A DNA stretch of 64,000 bases from Choristoneura fumiferana (taxonomy: Eukaryota > Arthropoda > Insecta > Lepidoptera > Tortricidae). The DNA lies in the NCBI RefSeq assembly GCF_025370935.1, contig NC_133485.1, forward strand, positions 14,130,994-14,194,993, read 5' to 3'. A program made the position numbers and the translations under genes. The notes below the pieces were generated by a model that saw only the letters and a list, made by a program, of their open reading frames with translations, searched no databases and was not told where the DNA came from. Shown here piece after piece: positions 40,101 through 53,800 of the stretch; position 1 is the stretch's first letter; every line of letters begins with the position of its first letter.

Positions 40101-43100
40101 ATAACTATGATGTCTCTGTCTCATAATCAAAGAAATTAGACCTAAAGGGCCCCATATACGGTACGATTCGTCTGTACGATCGATCTGATGAAAATCGACG
40201 AATCGTACCACGTGTGGGGCCCTTAAGAGGTCACAAAGGAGAACGAAATGCAAACCTGTGACACCCGTGATGACTTGACACTAATGCCACTTTGATGTGA
40301 TGACTTTGACATGTTTACTTCGCAACGCCATTATATACTTAGTAGGTAATGTATTCAAGTTTATATTGAAAATAATCCATAATCCGAATTTTCCGCCTAC
40401 AAGTTGTCGACTCGGATTGACTAATTTTTTACGCTCTTCAATTTGACGTGCATTTCGTTCGAGTTTACCGTACCCCTTGACGAAATTATTAATATAGATA
40501 GAAGAAGATGCTAGTTAATATTTTAATATTATAAATACGAAAGTTAGTGAGTAAGTGTGTGTGTATGTAGGTACCTATGTTTGTTACTCCTACACTCACT
40601 CTAATATGGCTGGATGGATATGGGTGAAATTCGGTATGTAGATAGCTGAACAACTGGAATAACGCATAGCCGACGCTTATCCCGATATTCCAACGGGATT
40701 GGGATAAAATGATGAAATCTCGAATAGGTAATTAACTAAAATGTAAACAAACTTCAGCTGCCAGATTTGGTAAATACATTCAAGGATTTTAAACATTTTA
40801 CTTATCTATCATGTAATACAAACTAGACTAATGTATTTCAATACAGAAATGTAAATGTTTTGATAGCTTGATGGGGGAATTTCAATATTAAAGAACCAAT
40901 TGACGTTGTTTTGTTTACATTAGTAAATTACCAAAAGGTTTCAAGTATAGGTAGGATGAAATTTGGCGCGAATGTCAAACGAATGAAATCCACACGGTGT
41001 AAATTTTGATAATGCCATTGGGACTTTAATATTGCAGCACTCACCATGTACTCAGTAAAAATTAAATACTTTTTGTTCTGAACTTCACTAATACTGGTAC
41101 GATATAGTAGCCTCTAAATCTGGAAGGATTGGTCCTCCTCACGTCTCCGGAATCATCCTGTTATATTAGTAAGATTTCTTTCCATGCCCGTTACATTTCC
41201 TTTTCTATATCTTATTTCCATGCAGAGTAGTTTTCCGATCGCGCACATTTTCAATCCGAATGAAAAATCTACCAGGTATTTCCGCAGTTAGGAAGCATTT
41301 GCAATTCCCCACGTCAGCAATAAATGTGCATATGTGGCTTGAATAGTAACGTTAACCGAGATTAAGAGGACTTGCACACGGATAAAAATGTTTTTTATTC
41401 AAAATCATGCATTCAAAGGCCACATAACCCACATAGAGGTTATGGCCACATAGAGAAAAAAAACCGGGCAAGTGCGAGTCGGACTTTGTGATATTTGATT
41501 TGAGTTGTAACTTGCCATACTTGTGTAAATCCGGCGACAATACAAAAATTTGGTAGTGAAATTCTGGTAGTCCAGCCAGGATCATCTCCGCAGGACGGAA
41601 CTCCTCAACGGTTTATGGTTATGGCATCTACTTCAAATTTAGCATTGAAGTGTAGTTTGAATGACAATGCAAATACAGTCAACAAATGGTAAGTATAGTC
41701 AACAAAAAGCCTCTAAATAAAAAAATACCAAATTTTAACAAAACTTATTAAATTTAATATCCATTTGAAGCTGTGATTTTGCGTAAATCGTGTTTTTTTG
41801 TGGAACTTCCCGTTGCTGGCAATACTAGTTTAATGGTTTAGAACGTTTCCAACTGCTACTTCCGTTAATATGGTGGTCGCACTAAATTAGTTTAGTGCGA
41901 CCTCTCACGCGTGTTAGAAAAAAAAATTTGCTCTCTCATTGTATGTGTTTGCTATTATTAAAGTCATTAGTGGACAGCAGCCTTTTCTTGCAACGACACG
42001 CTCCCAATAAATTCTACACCATTGTACAACTTCCTTTATAATTCTAGCAAACACTCAGGATTATGAAAAGTGTTCATTTTGCACGGAATTCACTGGATTC
42101 ATTGCAATCCCGTATTGCAGGCATGCCAGATTGCACTTTTATTTCTTACTTGTACCTACATGTCTTCTATTCATTCGATGTTGAATGCGCATACCTCGAG
42201 ATTCGTTTTTGGGTTTTATGGCAAGGGTTTTTTTAGGGGGGTTGCAACTAAGGTAGCCTGCAGTGTCGTACTGTTTACGAGCAACTGTGATGAAAAAGTA
42301 CAATATTAAACTAGTAGTTTGCTAATGTCGCTCGGAATTCTAGACAGAAGAGACTTTCTTTCTCTTTCAAACAAACGAAGAAAACCGACGAGTCTCGATA
42401 GCGGCATTAACATTCAGGTTGCACTACACTGTGTAGGTACTTTAAAAGCACATCAAAAGTCCGACTACTTAAGTATAATTTGAGCTATTTATTTGGTACC
42501 GTAAAACTTTCTATAAAATGAGCGTTGTTCGTGATTAAGGAACAGTAATCAGTTTATCCGACATAGCCAAGCGAATTAGCTCGTTGAAGTGTCACTGGGC
42601 AGGCCATAGAGCACGAAGAACCGATGTCCGTTGGGACCTGGGGCAGGAAAGTCCTCAAATGGAGACCGCAGCCGCGCAGATTCTGAAGGGCTGCTACGAA
42701 ATTCGAAAATTGAAGTTCGTATCTTACTGTCCCTCTCACTCTCGTATTCAATAATATAAGTGTCGGCAAGCGCAGCGTAGGACGTCGACCAACGAGATGA
42801 ACGGATGATCTGAGGCCATATTGTCTATCACACTTGGAATTGCTGTTGTTTTCACCAAAGGCTTTAAATTCAGGGTTCGATTCTACTCGAATAACTAAGC
42901 TACTTTTGTTCTGTACCATTTTTAACTCGATTTAAGACGTGAGTTATCCGTTACAATATCATTTGACATGAGTGAGTCTTACGGTAGTTTCATGTTTAAA
43001 ACTCCCAAGGTGTTTAATCTAATCGTTCAGTAGGTAGAGACTACATAACATCCATACTAAACTTGTTTTATAACCAGCATCCTAAGCTAGAGCGTAACTC

Positions 43101-46100
43101 GTAAAGATAGAACTACCCTTAAAAGCTTTTGATGGGGTGTTAGGAATTTTGGAGACGTAAACAGAAAATCTACTAATATTAAATAGATAGGTACCTAGGA
43201 ACCTCTTATATAAACTTTTTGTAAAAAGTCTCTCCGTAGTGTCACCATGTATGAGTAATATTACACAATAGGCATTAAAAAAAAGTTCGAATTATATACT
43301 AAATAGAAGTCATTGATTTTTATTAAAAATAAATTAATTTAAATAAATCAAACTGATTTAATCGTACCAACTCTGGAATGCGTGGACTTAATAAAATAAA
43401 AAAGTTTGTTAAAAAGATTTTTCATGGCAACTTAAATGTTGCTGACTGTACTTTTTATCTTATGTGCTTTTATTAGCCATCCAAATTAAGCACAATATCC
43501 GTTACAAAAAAGTCAATCTGATCACAAGAAAATAAACTTGCAGATTTGACCAACATTGTACCTAAACATTGAAAGTTACTTAAATCCATCCATCCCAGCC
43601 TATATACGTCCCACTGCTGGGCACAGACCTCCTCTCAGAACAAGAGGGGAAAGTTAAATAAAAGTATAAAAAAAACCGATTACTTTCAAATACGTATAAT
43701 CATGTAAACCATTAAAAAAAACAAGGGAACCACAAATAAAGAGTACAAAATCACGTTCCGCGTGATGTCATTATCTACGTCTCCCGCTATTGCATTTTGA
43801 TATTGATAAGCGTACACACGAACCGACAACGGTTGTCGAATCGAGCGCGATACAAGCATGTTGGCAGCTCGCTCGCTTAAATAAAATAATGATTTAGCGT
43901 AGGCCCCAGCGGGGGTGAAGTGCGTACGCGGAGAGGGGACCCAACCCAACACGCTCGCTCGCCAGTGCCCCGCGCGCCGCGCAAGTTCTCGATCGTGTTC
44001 CCGCGCAAAAACCGCGCGAAAACAAAATGGCCGACAACGTCGTCTTCCCGCGCGTGTTGCTTAAAAGATTCATCAATTTGTACAAAGAGCAGACTTGTTT
44101 GTGGGATAAAACGTGCCAGGCGTACAAACAAAAGCAGAAAAGGCACGAGGCAGTGTCTAAACTGACTGAATTAGTACAGGAATTCGACCCGGGAGCGACT
44201 AAAGTGCATGTTTTGAGGAAGATTGAGAGCTTACGCGCATGCGTTAGGCGCGAATACAAACGGGTGCAGGATAGCCGACAGAAAGCTACGAGCCCGGATC
44301 AAGTTTATGTACCGCATCTGTGGTACTATGACATGTTTGCTTTTGTGTTTGGCGAAGATGGGACCAACTATAAGATGAAATCTGGCCATTCGCCCTCACA
44401 ATCGACTCAGAATGAGGTAATAAACTGATGTTTACATAGGTGTCGTTATTCGAAGAAAAATCGCACGTAATTAAAAAAACGCGCAATATAAATCCAAACA
44501 CTTATTTTAAGTACTTCTTTAGATACTTACTTTACTTTTAGGTAGGTTACTTAGACAGTTTATGAAAAATAGTACCTATGCGGCTCCAGTATTAGAATAT
44601 TAATTGGTTTGATTACGAAATATGACAATCAAAAGAAGAATATTTTTAGTTCCCTGACGTATTAGCATTCTGTAAAACTGCCAAAAGTATGTAAGCTCGG
44701 TTTCAGTTTATAGTAGGTATGTCAAGAGTACTTTTGTTGCGTCTTCTGTTCACATTAAAATTTGTTTCTCATAGGTGATTGCTACTTTATTTGAATTTAC
44801 TCAAATATTATAGGGAAATGTATTTTGATTTTAAGATTGCTTATCTAGGGTGTGGTTACTTTACGACTGAGTATTTATCGCCCCGGAATGTACGACAATA
44901 ATGCACGACCTGAATAATCCACCTGAGGATTCCGTCATGTGTTGTTTTTACCCGACTGCGACTGCCAAAAGGAAGGGTTATGTTTTTCGAATGCATGTAT
45001 ACTTACAGCTACAACGAATAGGCTTTGACCTTTACTGCACATTAGTTGAACTTTGGCCTCTTGCGGTGAAAAAGTAAAAGTACCTAGATACAATTCGCGG
45101 TTAAGAAGTTACAGTCAGTTGACTAGATTTCAATAGTACTATACTTACAAGGATGTAATTTTTGTGCGGCGATGTATTTCTCCAACTTTCTTCTGAGCAC
45201 GATTTCTGCGCCGTAGCGCCCGACGGACCCGTTATCTACCAGCAAGAAGTATGCGTGTCTGTTGTTCAACACAGCCAGTTTGGACCTATAAACAAAAATC
45301 CCATTAAAAATTGCTACAGGCATGAATACAAAAGTCGGAAAACGCCTTCCTGTGAATATTTGACCGTTTAGTAACTAGGTAGGTGTGTTGTGTGTGGCTG
45401 GTACCTATTCTACCGAACACGGACAACTCTACTGTGTACTCGGCCTAAAGTGGTATGGCAGTGTAGGGCAGTTAGGGCTAATTATCCCAAAAATTGAATT
45501 GGATTAGTTACGTCATTCGTTTGTTATGGAACGGTTATGAGGTCACTATAGTTTTTTTTTTATTATTTATAAAGCGCTTAGTAAAGTGCTTTATTACATT
45601 ACAATCTAGCCTATCTAGGCTAATAAGCAATTTATCTTTAACTTAAACTATCTAATTAGAATTTAATCTAAGAAAATGTCCATTGGCAGTTCTTAGTTTC
45701 TTAAGGGGAAGACACTATGTTCCTGTGTTCATGAAAGCTCATCTATGTAAGTGGTCTTCAAATTTTGCAAGTACAATTTCACCAACTTCTAGTGATCGGA
45801 TTGACTTTAAATATACAGATATTAAGGGCGTGCCGAGCTTTGCGTCTCCTTATCCTCCTTCACTCCCCTTCCCTATACTTATCCACATTGATTAGCTCTA
45901 AAAACCCGGTAACCCCTTAAAAATACTACATTAGTTACTAAAAACAGCTCACATACCTATATGAAAATAATTTTCTGTTAAAAATTTCATTTTTAATATA
46001 AGCTTTTTTTGCCGAATGTACTTTTTGTCGAATTTACTTGCAGTTTCATCTAAACAGCAAATCCGTACCAAATTTCATGTCGACGCCATTAACCGTTGAA

Positions 46101-49100
46101 GAATTCCGTCCTACGGAGACGATCCTGACAGGATCATCAAGATGCCCCTACCAGATTATTGCATATTGTCACCAAATTTACATTAGTACGCCAAGTTTTA
46201 AGTCAATCGAACCACTGGAAGTGGGTCAAATTTAGTTTCCAAGATTTGACCCAAACAAATAAATAAATAAACAAACAGGGCAAGCTAAAGAAAAGCTTGT
46301 ATAAAAAACTGAAATTTTGAACAAAACCTCATTTCCGGCTAGTACTGTTTGTTTACTTTGTAGAATCACGTACAAAAACAAAACAGCGAAGCTAGTCACT
46401 AGGTAAAATGGAAAAGACCTAAACTGAAAGCGTATTTACGAAAGCGCGGACTCGCTCCAAACCTAGTAACGAGTTTACCTATTCGTTCGACAGATTCGAT
46501 TAGTAGATACGCACGGCCCGCACGGGGAATGCTTTTTGGGAGCTCCGATTTAATTTGACTAACACTTCACTTTAGGCTTTACAATTAGTAAAGTCGACAT
46601 AAACTTGTGAGCAAAAATATGTGAACACGAATCTATTGTTAACGGCGTAGAAGCGTGTTCAGATATTTTCGATCAAATTTTTGCTCACAAGTTTATGACT
46701 CGATTGTACTTAAACATTCCGATTCGGATTCATCATTATCATCAGCCGGAAGACGTCCACTGCTGAACAAACGCCTCCCCCTGCCCGTCTTCTGGATTTT
46801 CCCTTAGTCGCCTTCTACGACACCCAACGGGATGAAATGGGGGGGAGCTATTCTTGTCCGGAGACCCCACGGACCGATTCGGATTACGTGTACTAATTTA
46901 TACATCCTTGATTTATATGACTAACTAAACACACTAACTCAGAGGCTACTAAACTGTTCGTCGCGACGCCCCGATGCGTCGTTGATCTAAATGAGCCAAT
47001 CAATTTATAAGCAAGACTGTAACATCAAACGGACCCTCCGATAGTACTATTACTTATTCTGTGCCTCCGATACTAACGCCATCTGTCAAGAAACACTCAT
47101 AACGGTAACTTCATAATTCGCAGGAATCCGAAGAAGATCAAGCAGAAGATGATAACTACGAGCCACTAGTGAATTACGCAGCCGAGTACAATGTAGAGAC
47201 CACTATGCTTGACAACGACTCCAATAAACGGTACTTCGACGATGAGCCGAAGAAACGGTGCGAGATCGACGATGAATATGATGCTATTGGTGAGTATCAA
47301 TCTACAGAATACATCAATATTTATGTACAAATATGTATAATGCATACGTATTCCCATCGGGAAAAGACTGATCTCAATCAAAATTTGACAGCACCCGAAG
47401 TATCAATCAGTTATTGTATGAATTGAGTGACATTTTGATTAGATTCACATTAACATAGAATTTACTCGTATTTCGGAAAATTGTATACTCGTAGATCCTG
47501 CTGGCGCACGGCAAAAGAATCTGTTATAGACAAAGTCGCTAGTAAAGTAACAGCAGCTAGGTAGTAACACTATAAATGCAAAAGATTGTGAGTGTGTGTT
47601 TGTTAGTTTTTCACGCTAAAATAAAACGAACGCATTGAGAACGCATTTGAACTAAATTAAGTACGCAGACAGCTGGAACTATAAAATAATACATAGGCCA
47701 CTTTATTCGGATATTCCCATGGGATACAGGTACGCCTATATATAAAATTCAAAAATGTCAACTGTCGTTGTTTTTCTGTAACATAAATGAAAATCTTGAC
47801 GTACTACTGTATTTAAATCGCATTACATATAGTAACTAAGTAGCAACCCAGTTGAATAATGTTAAACCGTTTTAATTAACAAGTGAAGCGCTTGTCGAAT
47901 CGGTAATATAAATAACCCATAGTGCACTATCAGTATTCATTTTACTTCGCTGTAGAAAGTTATTATCAAGTTTTATGTTCAGTTTATTCTTTTATTTTAT
48001 TAAAAGTATTATTCAAAAGATGATGCTCAGGGTTATTTTTTTATGAAAACAAAACACAACACTGATGCTTCATCTAGCGTGAACAAAATTCTAGCGACTT
48101 GTCCTTTCGTTGTCCTTATTAAACGTGGGATGGTAATCAGTAAATGATGTTAAACCGAACTGTCAAAACGCTCGAATATTCACCCTTTTACATCCCTATC
48201 CCGTGAGAATATTTTTTTTTTTTATTCGACTGGATGGCAAACGAGCAAGTGGTCTCCTGATGGTAAGAGATCACCACCGCCCATAAACATCTGCAACACC
48301 AGGGGTATTGCAGATGCGTTGCCAACCTAGAGGCCTAAGATGGGATACCTCAAGTGCCAGTAATTTCACCGGCTGTCTTACTCTCCACGCCGAAACAAAC
48401 AGTGCACGCACTGCTGCTTCACGGCAGGATTAGCGAGCAAGATGGTGGTAGCAATCCGGGCGGACCTAAGGCAATAAGCAATGTTGTATATTTGATATTC
48501 TAGAGATTCAGCCATCTACATACCAAATTACTACATCTAAATCCGTCAACCGTTTTGGTTTGGGGAAGTAACAAACATACACTCGCAAACCCAAACGCAA
48601 AAATATCCTTATTAATCCAGGTTAAATTATTAAACTATTTGCGCGCCGAATAAATCACTCTAGCCGTAACTGCGTGATTAAGTGACAAATATCAAAACAT
48701 CTTCATACATTAGAAGGATAGAAGTACAAGTAAAACACGATTGGATGAATTATTTGTTACGTCAACATCACCACCCCTGAACCCTGATGCGAGAAATAAC
48801 TTGGATCGATTTTTTTTTTTATAAAAGTGAAAACACACTCGGGTCAAAAGCGTCAAAATCAAAAGTTTATTTTGCGCATTGGCTGCAAAGGATTCTTTTA
48901 CAAATCTTTTTTACTCATAGTCAAAATACCACAAACGGGACTTATAACGCTAAAACACACGAGTAATATCTAAGTGTAGTTGGTAAATAAGTTAGTATTT
49001 TTAAAAACAATAATCGCTTTTTGTAAGATCATTGAGCAAGAAACCTGGGAGAAAGTTTTTTTTTGCTTCTAAAGACATGGTGACTGTTACAGTTTCTTGT

Positions 49101-50843
49101 ACACATTATACTCGTACTTACTGCCAGGACCAGACACAAATTTAAAGATTAAGTGCTGCCAAAATTAAATCCGAGAAGATTCCAATTTAAAGCGGATCAT
49201 CTGAAAATTTTGTACAAATAGATGTACTGTGGGCGTTATTACTTTGAAATTTATTTTCTACTGGGGCCTGAAGGTTGAACTTTATTTTTCACAGGCATCT
49301 TTGAAGGTTAGAGGTAGTATAAATAAACGGCACAACAAAGTGTGCATTAATATCTGATATTTCTAGGGCCGTTAGGACGTATCAGAATCTTAATTTTTGC
49401 ACGCTCCGCTGTGGCAGATATGAATGCAGGTGACTATACAATTACAACTTCATCGATCGTTTTTCTTTATCACCAGGTGTGAACGTGGCAGCAAAACTAC
49501 GGACGTTACCTCAAAATATGAGGATATTGGCAGAAAAATTAATCAACGACGTGTTATTCCAAGCGCAGATGCAAGGACTCAGTCCAACGACCGTCATATC
49601 AACACCGGATCCCTTTAAATAGGTTCTGTAGAAGTATACCCGGTCTACGATAACGAGTTATTACATAGGTTTCTCTTTTACACTTTTGTATGAAAATGAA
49701 AGGGACAGGTAAACGTCGGACGTAATCGTATTTGCCAGGGTCCACACAAAATCGACGCACGGAATATTGTTTTATTCGCATTCCTTGTGATATTAGTGTA
49801 AGTAATTGATAATGATAAAGTAAGTGGCTTTCCTACATATTATAGCCAAATAAAAAGGTAATTAACGTTGTCTAGTAAACCTTAATAGCGCTGATAGATC
49901 CGGTTAATCTACCTATGACCAGTAATCGTTGACACCAGAATAAACGACAATAAGTATCATGCCACTTGATAATTCATGTCGTTTTATGGAAAAATTACAC
50001 GAGAGCATGAATTTTCGGGTCTTTTATTATTGTTGTACATTCTGCACCAACAAATAATCTGTCGTACATTAAACACACCCGCACTGATCAAGTAGGTCTG
50101 TACGTGACTTTTAAGATTATTGGTTCTATTTAATTCGTTGCCATAGACTGGGTATATTAAACTGTGCAACTGTCTTAATATGTCCACGATGCAAAGGAAT
50201 GGTGAATGTATTTGTGACGACAATTAGACAAATAATAGAACATTAGGCATTTGTTTATTTTTGAGTAAGTATTAGAAAGCTATGTGATTATGCAAAATAA
50301 AACTTTACATTTTACACCAGTAACAGTAACGTTGAGAGTAATTTGTAAATCAAAAACTGTGTTAGATTTGTTTTTTTTTTTCTAAAGATACATAATCATG
50401 AACGTTAATTCATTGCATTCATTATAATTATTGCTACTACAGTCGTTGGATTCTTGTTTGTTATAATATAGTGGTATGCAATCTGAGGCGAACTCACTGG
50501 TAATTTCTTTGATTTCATTTCAGTTCTTGTTTTATATTCACATTCCGTTTATTGAGTTCCATTGTTCACGTAAAACTCAGGTGTTCTTGTATCGTTCGTT
50601 CGTGCAAATCAGCGAAATGGCAATATTAACCATCTACGAATTTTATTATGTTTGTAATTTTAATAAATTAATTTTAGAATACAATTACGCGTTTTATTAT
50701 TACGTCTATATTCCAGCCAAGTTAGTTACATTTCTAACATATTAGTTAAGTGTGGTGTTACTTATTCATCCTTCGTTTTCTAATCTAATACGTTAATTGA
50801 CTTCATTATTATCATTAGCCTGAGTCAGAACACACACACACAC

Positions 50844-50892
<49 letters not shown>

Positions 50893-53800
50893 ACAAACTG
50901 TGTCGCCTCTTACGACATCCACGAAGAAAAATGGAGAGGTGTAATTCTAACCCGACACCACACGGGGAGGCCTGAGGCAGTAGGTCCTGGATAATAAGCA
51001 TGCTGTGGTGTGCAGTGAGTCAATACCAGGTTTACTGGCTAATGATGTTAGTGTTGGTGATGCATGCTGCTTGGTTAGCAGCAGTCTACCCTAAAATTAG
51101 CCCACTAAACATGCCGCTGGGGGGCTACCACGAAAATTTCAGGTGGTAGGACCTTGTGCAAGGTCTGCCTGGATTGCTACCACCATCTTGCTCGCTAATT
51201 CTGCCGTGAAGCAGCAGTGCTTCCACTATTATGTTTCGGCGTGGAGAGTAAGACAGCCGGTGAAATTACTGGCACTTGAGGTATCCCATCTTAGGCCTCT
51301 AGGTTGGCAACGCATCTGCAATACCCTGGTGTTGCAGATGTTTATTGGCGGTGGTGATCTGTTACCATCAGGTAACCCACTTGCTCGTTTGCCATCCAGT
51401 CGAATAAAAAAAAAAGTTCGTATCGTACCGTCCCTTTCACTCTCGTATTAAATAATATTAGTGTCAGCGGGACGGCCAGATACGAAGTTAGAATTTTGCA
51501 CTTCGTAGAATAGGGTCTGGTCCCATGGCTTGATTTTCAGCTCTCCTCAAATCCCTGCCCGCTGTCTACGAATATCATACTAACACCATGTTATCAACAA
51601 ACAACACGCGGTGATAAATAACATCATACGCTACCTACGAATAAAATAATAAGTCAGGAAGCGTAGCTCAGAACAAACTCCACGCAAAAAGTGGCCATAC
51701 AACAACTCATGATTCAAATAAGAATCATTTTCGAGGTTGCAAATAGACGTGCTTGTTGATTTGGTTAAAATTCAGAAACAAAGCAGGGATTGGTTTGCGT
51801 GCGTAATGCAATGCAAATTTTCAAGCCCCGCCTATTAGGACACGCAAGGCCCTTTTTTTAACGCAGTTACAATTCCTGATTTATTATTTATTCGTAGTAC
51901 GCTACATGATCAATATCATAAATACCTTGGTGAAGCCATAGCATGATACGGCACGTCTCTCCCCCTCCCGATCAGTTCATGCGCCCCTTCCACGATCCCC
52001 CATGGTGCTATCCCGATGCTGACCACTCTTCCTGCCCTTTGGGATCTCTCTAGCTGCAAGGCGTCCCCCACTTGACGCGTGACACCTGTTATTTAAAGCA
52101 ATGTAAGTATATTTTATTATTTCATCACATATTGGAATTTTAAAAGGGAAAACGGGAGATGGGACCCGTCCTTGGGGCATTAAAAAGCCCATCCCTGACG
52201 CAACTTCAGTCTTTACAGAATAACGAATGTACTTAGCTATTTAGTCTGAACAGAATCCACCAAAATCATGATGCAGAATTTATGTATATAAACTTAGAGA
52301 TCATTTTCATGCTAACTATACCGGAAAGTTCTAAACTTATTTCAGGCAAAATCTAAGCTAATAAAATAAAGTTTTGCAATAAAGAGCGTTCTCTCACCCC
52401 ACTATCAATTTTAGTATCCTGTTAAATTAACTTATTTTTTTCCAAATCAGAACAGTATTGCTGAGGGAGTATTCCAATATTATTCAGTTCCTCATCAACC
52501 AATTACATTTTCTGATTATTCTGTGTTCTACTTTCAATATGATTTTGAAAACAAAAGTTAATTCTCTGACTTACAAAGCATTCATTGTGATTTGTCTACT
52601 CTAAACGTATATTTGCCTAGTGATATTCGAACTGAATATATTTTATATCAATTAATAAAAACTCAATATCATTTAACTTTCCAAAATCTACTACTCACCG
52701 GTATTAGTTCCCCCTGTAAAGATCCAAGCGCCTGTGGTCTTCGCAGCTTTCAGCAGTCCCTTTCTCAGCACTTTCTTGAGTTTCGGCTGCAGATCAAAGT
52801 TAGCTTTGCCTCCTTGGATGGTGATTAGCAGCTTCGGTCGGTCCAGGGCCCACTCCCGAGTCAACAGTTGGACAATCAGCTCGGAGCGCGTATCGTGGGC
52901 GAGGCGGACATACTGGAAAGAAACTTAGTAGTAACGAAGTGGAAACCACAGCCTAACATTTACATGAACTAGAGATGGTTATGATTAATTAAGTGCTCGA
53001 TAATTTATCATCATTGTCAGCCGAAAGACGTCCACGTCGCTACTACGCTGCGCTATTGTATTTGAGGCTTACGAAGTTCTAATTTCTGACTTTCAAATAT
53101 AAGAAGTTCCATGTGTGAACAACCACCCAAGCAAAGACCTGTGTGTTGGTGTGGGACGTATACAGGTCAGCGACGATAAAGATGATACGGCAGTCTATTG
53201 GCTCATTGTACCTGAGCTTTGGTCGGATGCGGTCCGTGGCGGCATCCACGCCTCGCCGGCTGACGCGACGGCGATGTTTAACCCTCACTCTAATATTAAA
53301 TACCCGTTACCACTTGCTGCGTTGCTGGAAGTGATCGCTCTTATGCGATAAGGTCGCCTATTGCTCACCTTGTAATTTTAATAATTTGTTTTCTGTATCG
53401 CTTACTATGTCTGGTGTACAATAAAGAGTCTTTGTATTGTATTGTATTGTATTGTATTGTACCACGACGGAGACGGCATCACGGCACGATACGAACTACT
53501 AATTTCTAACTTCAGAATATAGAGGTAAGGAGTTCCTTGTGAGAACTATAACCCACGCAGAGACGTGTGCCTAGGAGTGGAAAGCGTATACATGACAGCG
53601 TATAACCTAGCCAACACAAAGTTGGAAAACCCCCGACTTTGTCACTGCAAAGCTCAATATCTCAAAAACGGCTGAGCCGATTTTTATAAAACATATCTGA
53701 GAACCATCGCTAGAAAACCTGCTTTTAAATAAAAAATACCTCATTCAAATCGGTCTACCCGTTTAAGAGACAGACACACAGATACACATAGCGGACAAAC

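Larger units (their letters stand above)
30695..45148 (-). other. TRPM intron, 14.5 kb, containing MADF exon 1
   Basis: Contains foldbacks at 32842, 33082, 35625, 37541, 38037 and 40145, family P copies at 35024 and 39265, and the MADF promoter and first exon at its 5' end. 31100-31850, 35780-37530 and 42980-43580 show no feature beyond AT-rich DNA. The minus frame 34117-34329 is unassigned. Confidence 0.8.
45286..51925 (-). other. TRPM intron, 6.6 kb, containing MADF exons 2 and 3
   Basis: Besides the MADF exons it holds the 45960-46320 repeat, the 46579 MITE, a LINE tail at 46730, a family P copy at 48209, the CA microsatellite and a family P/foldback pair at 51140-51512. 47770-48200 and 49860-50820 show nothing further. 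Confidence 0.8.

Noticed and set aside
43877..44501. Long minus-strand frames opposite MADF exon 1
   Set aside because: They exist because the GC-rich coding exon has few stops on the other strand; no motif or splice logic supports them.
50476..50745. 89-codon hydrophobic frame resembling a receptor piece
   Set aside because: AT-rich, Tyr/Phe/Ile-rich, no family motif and no splice sites in phase; probably chance.
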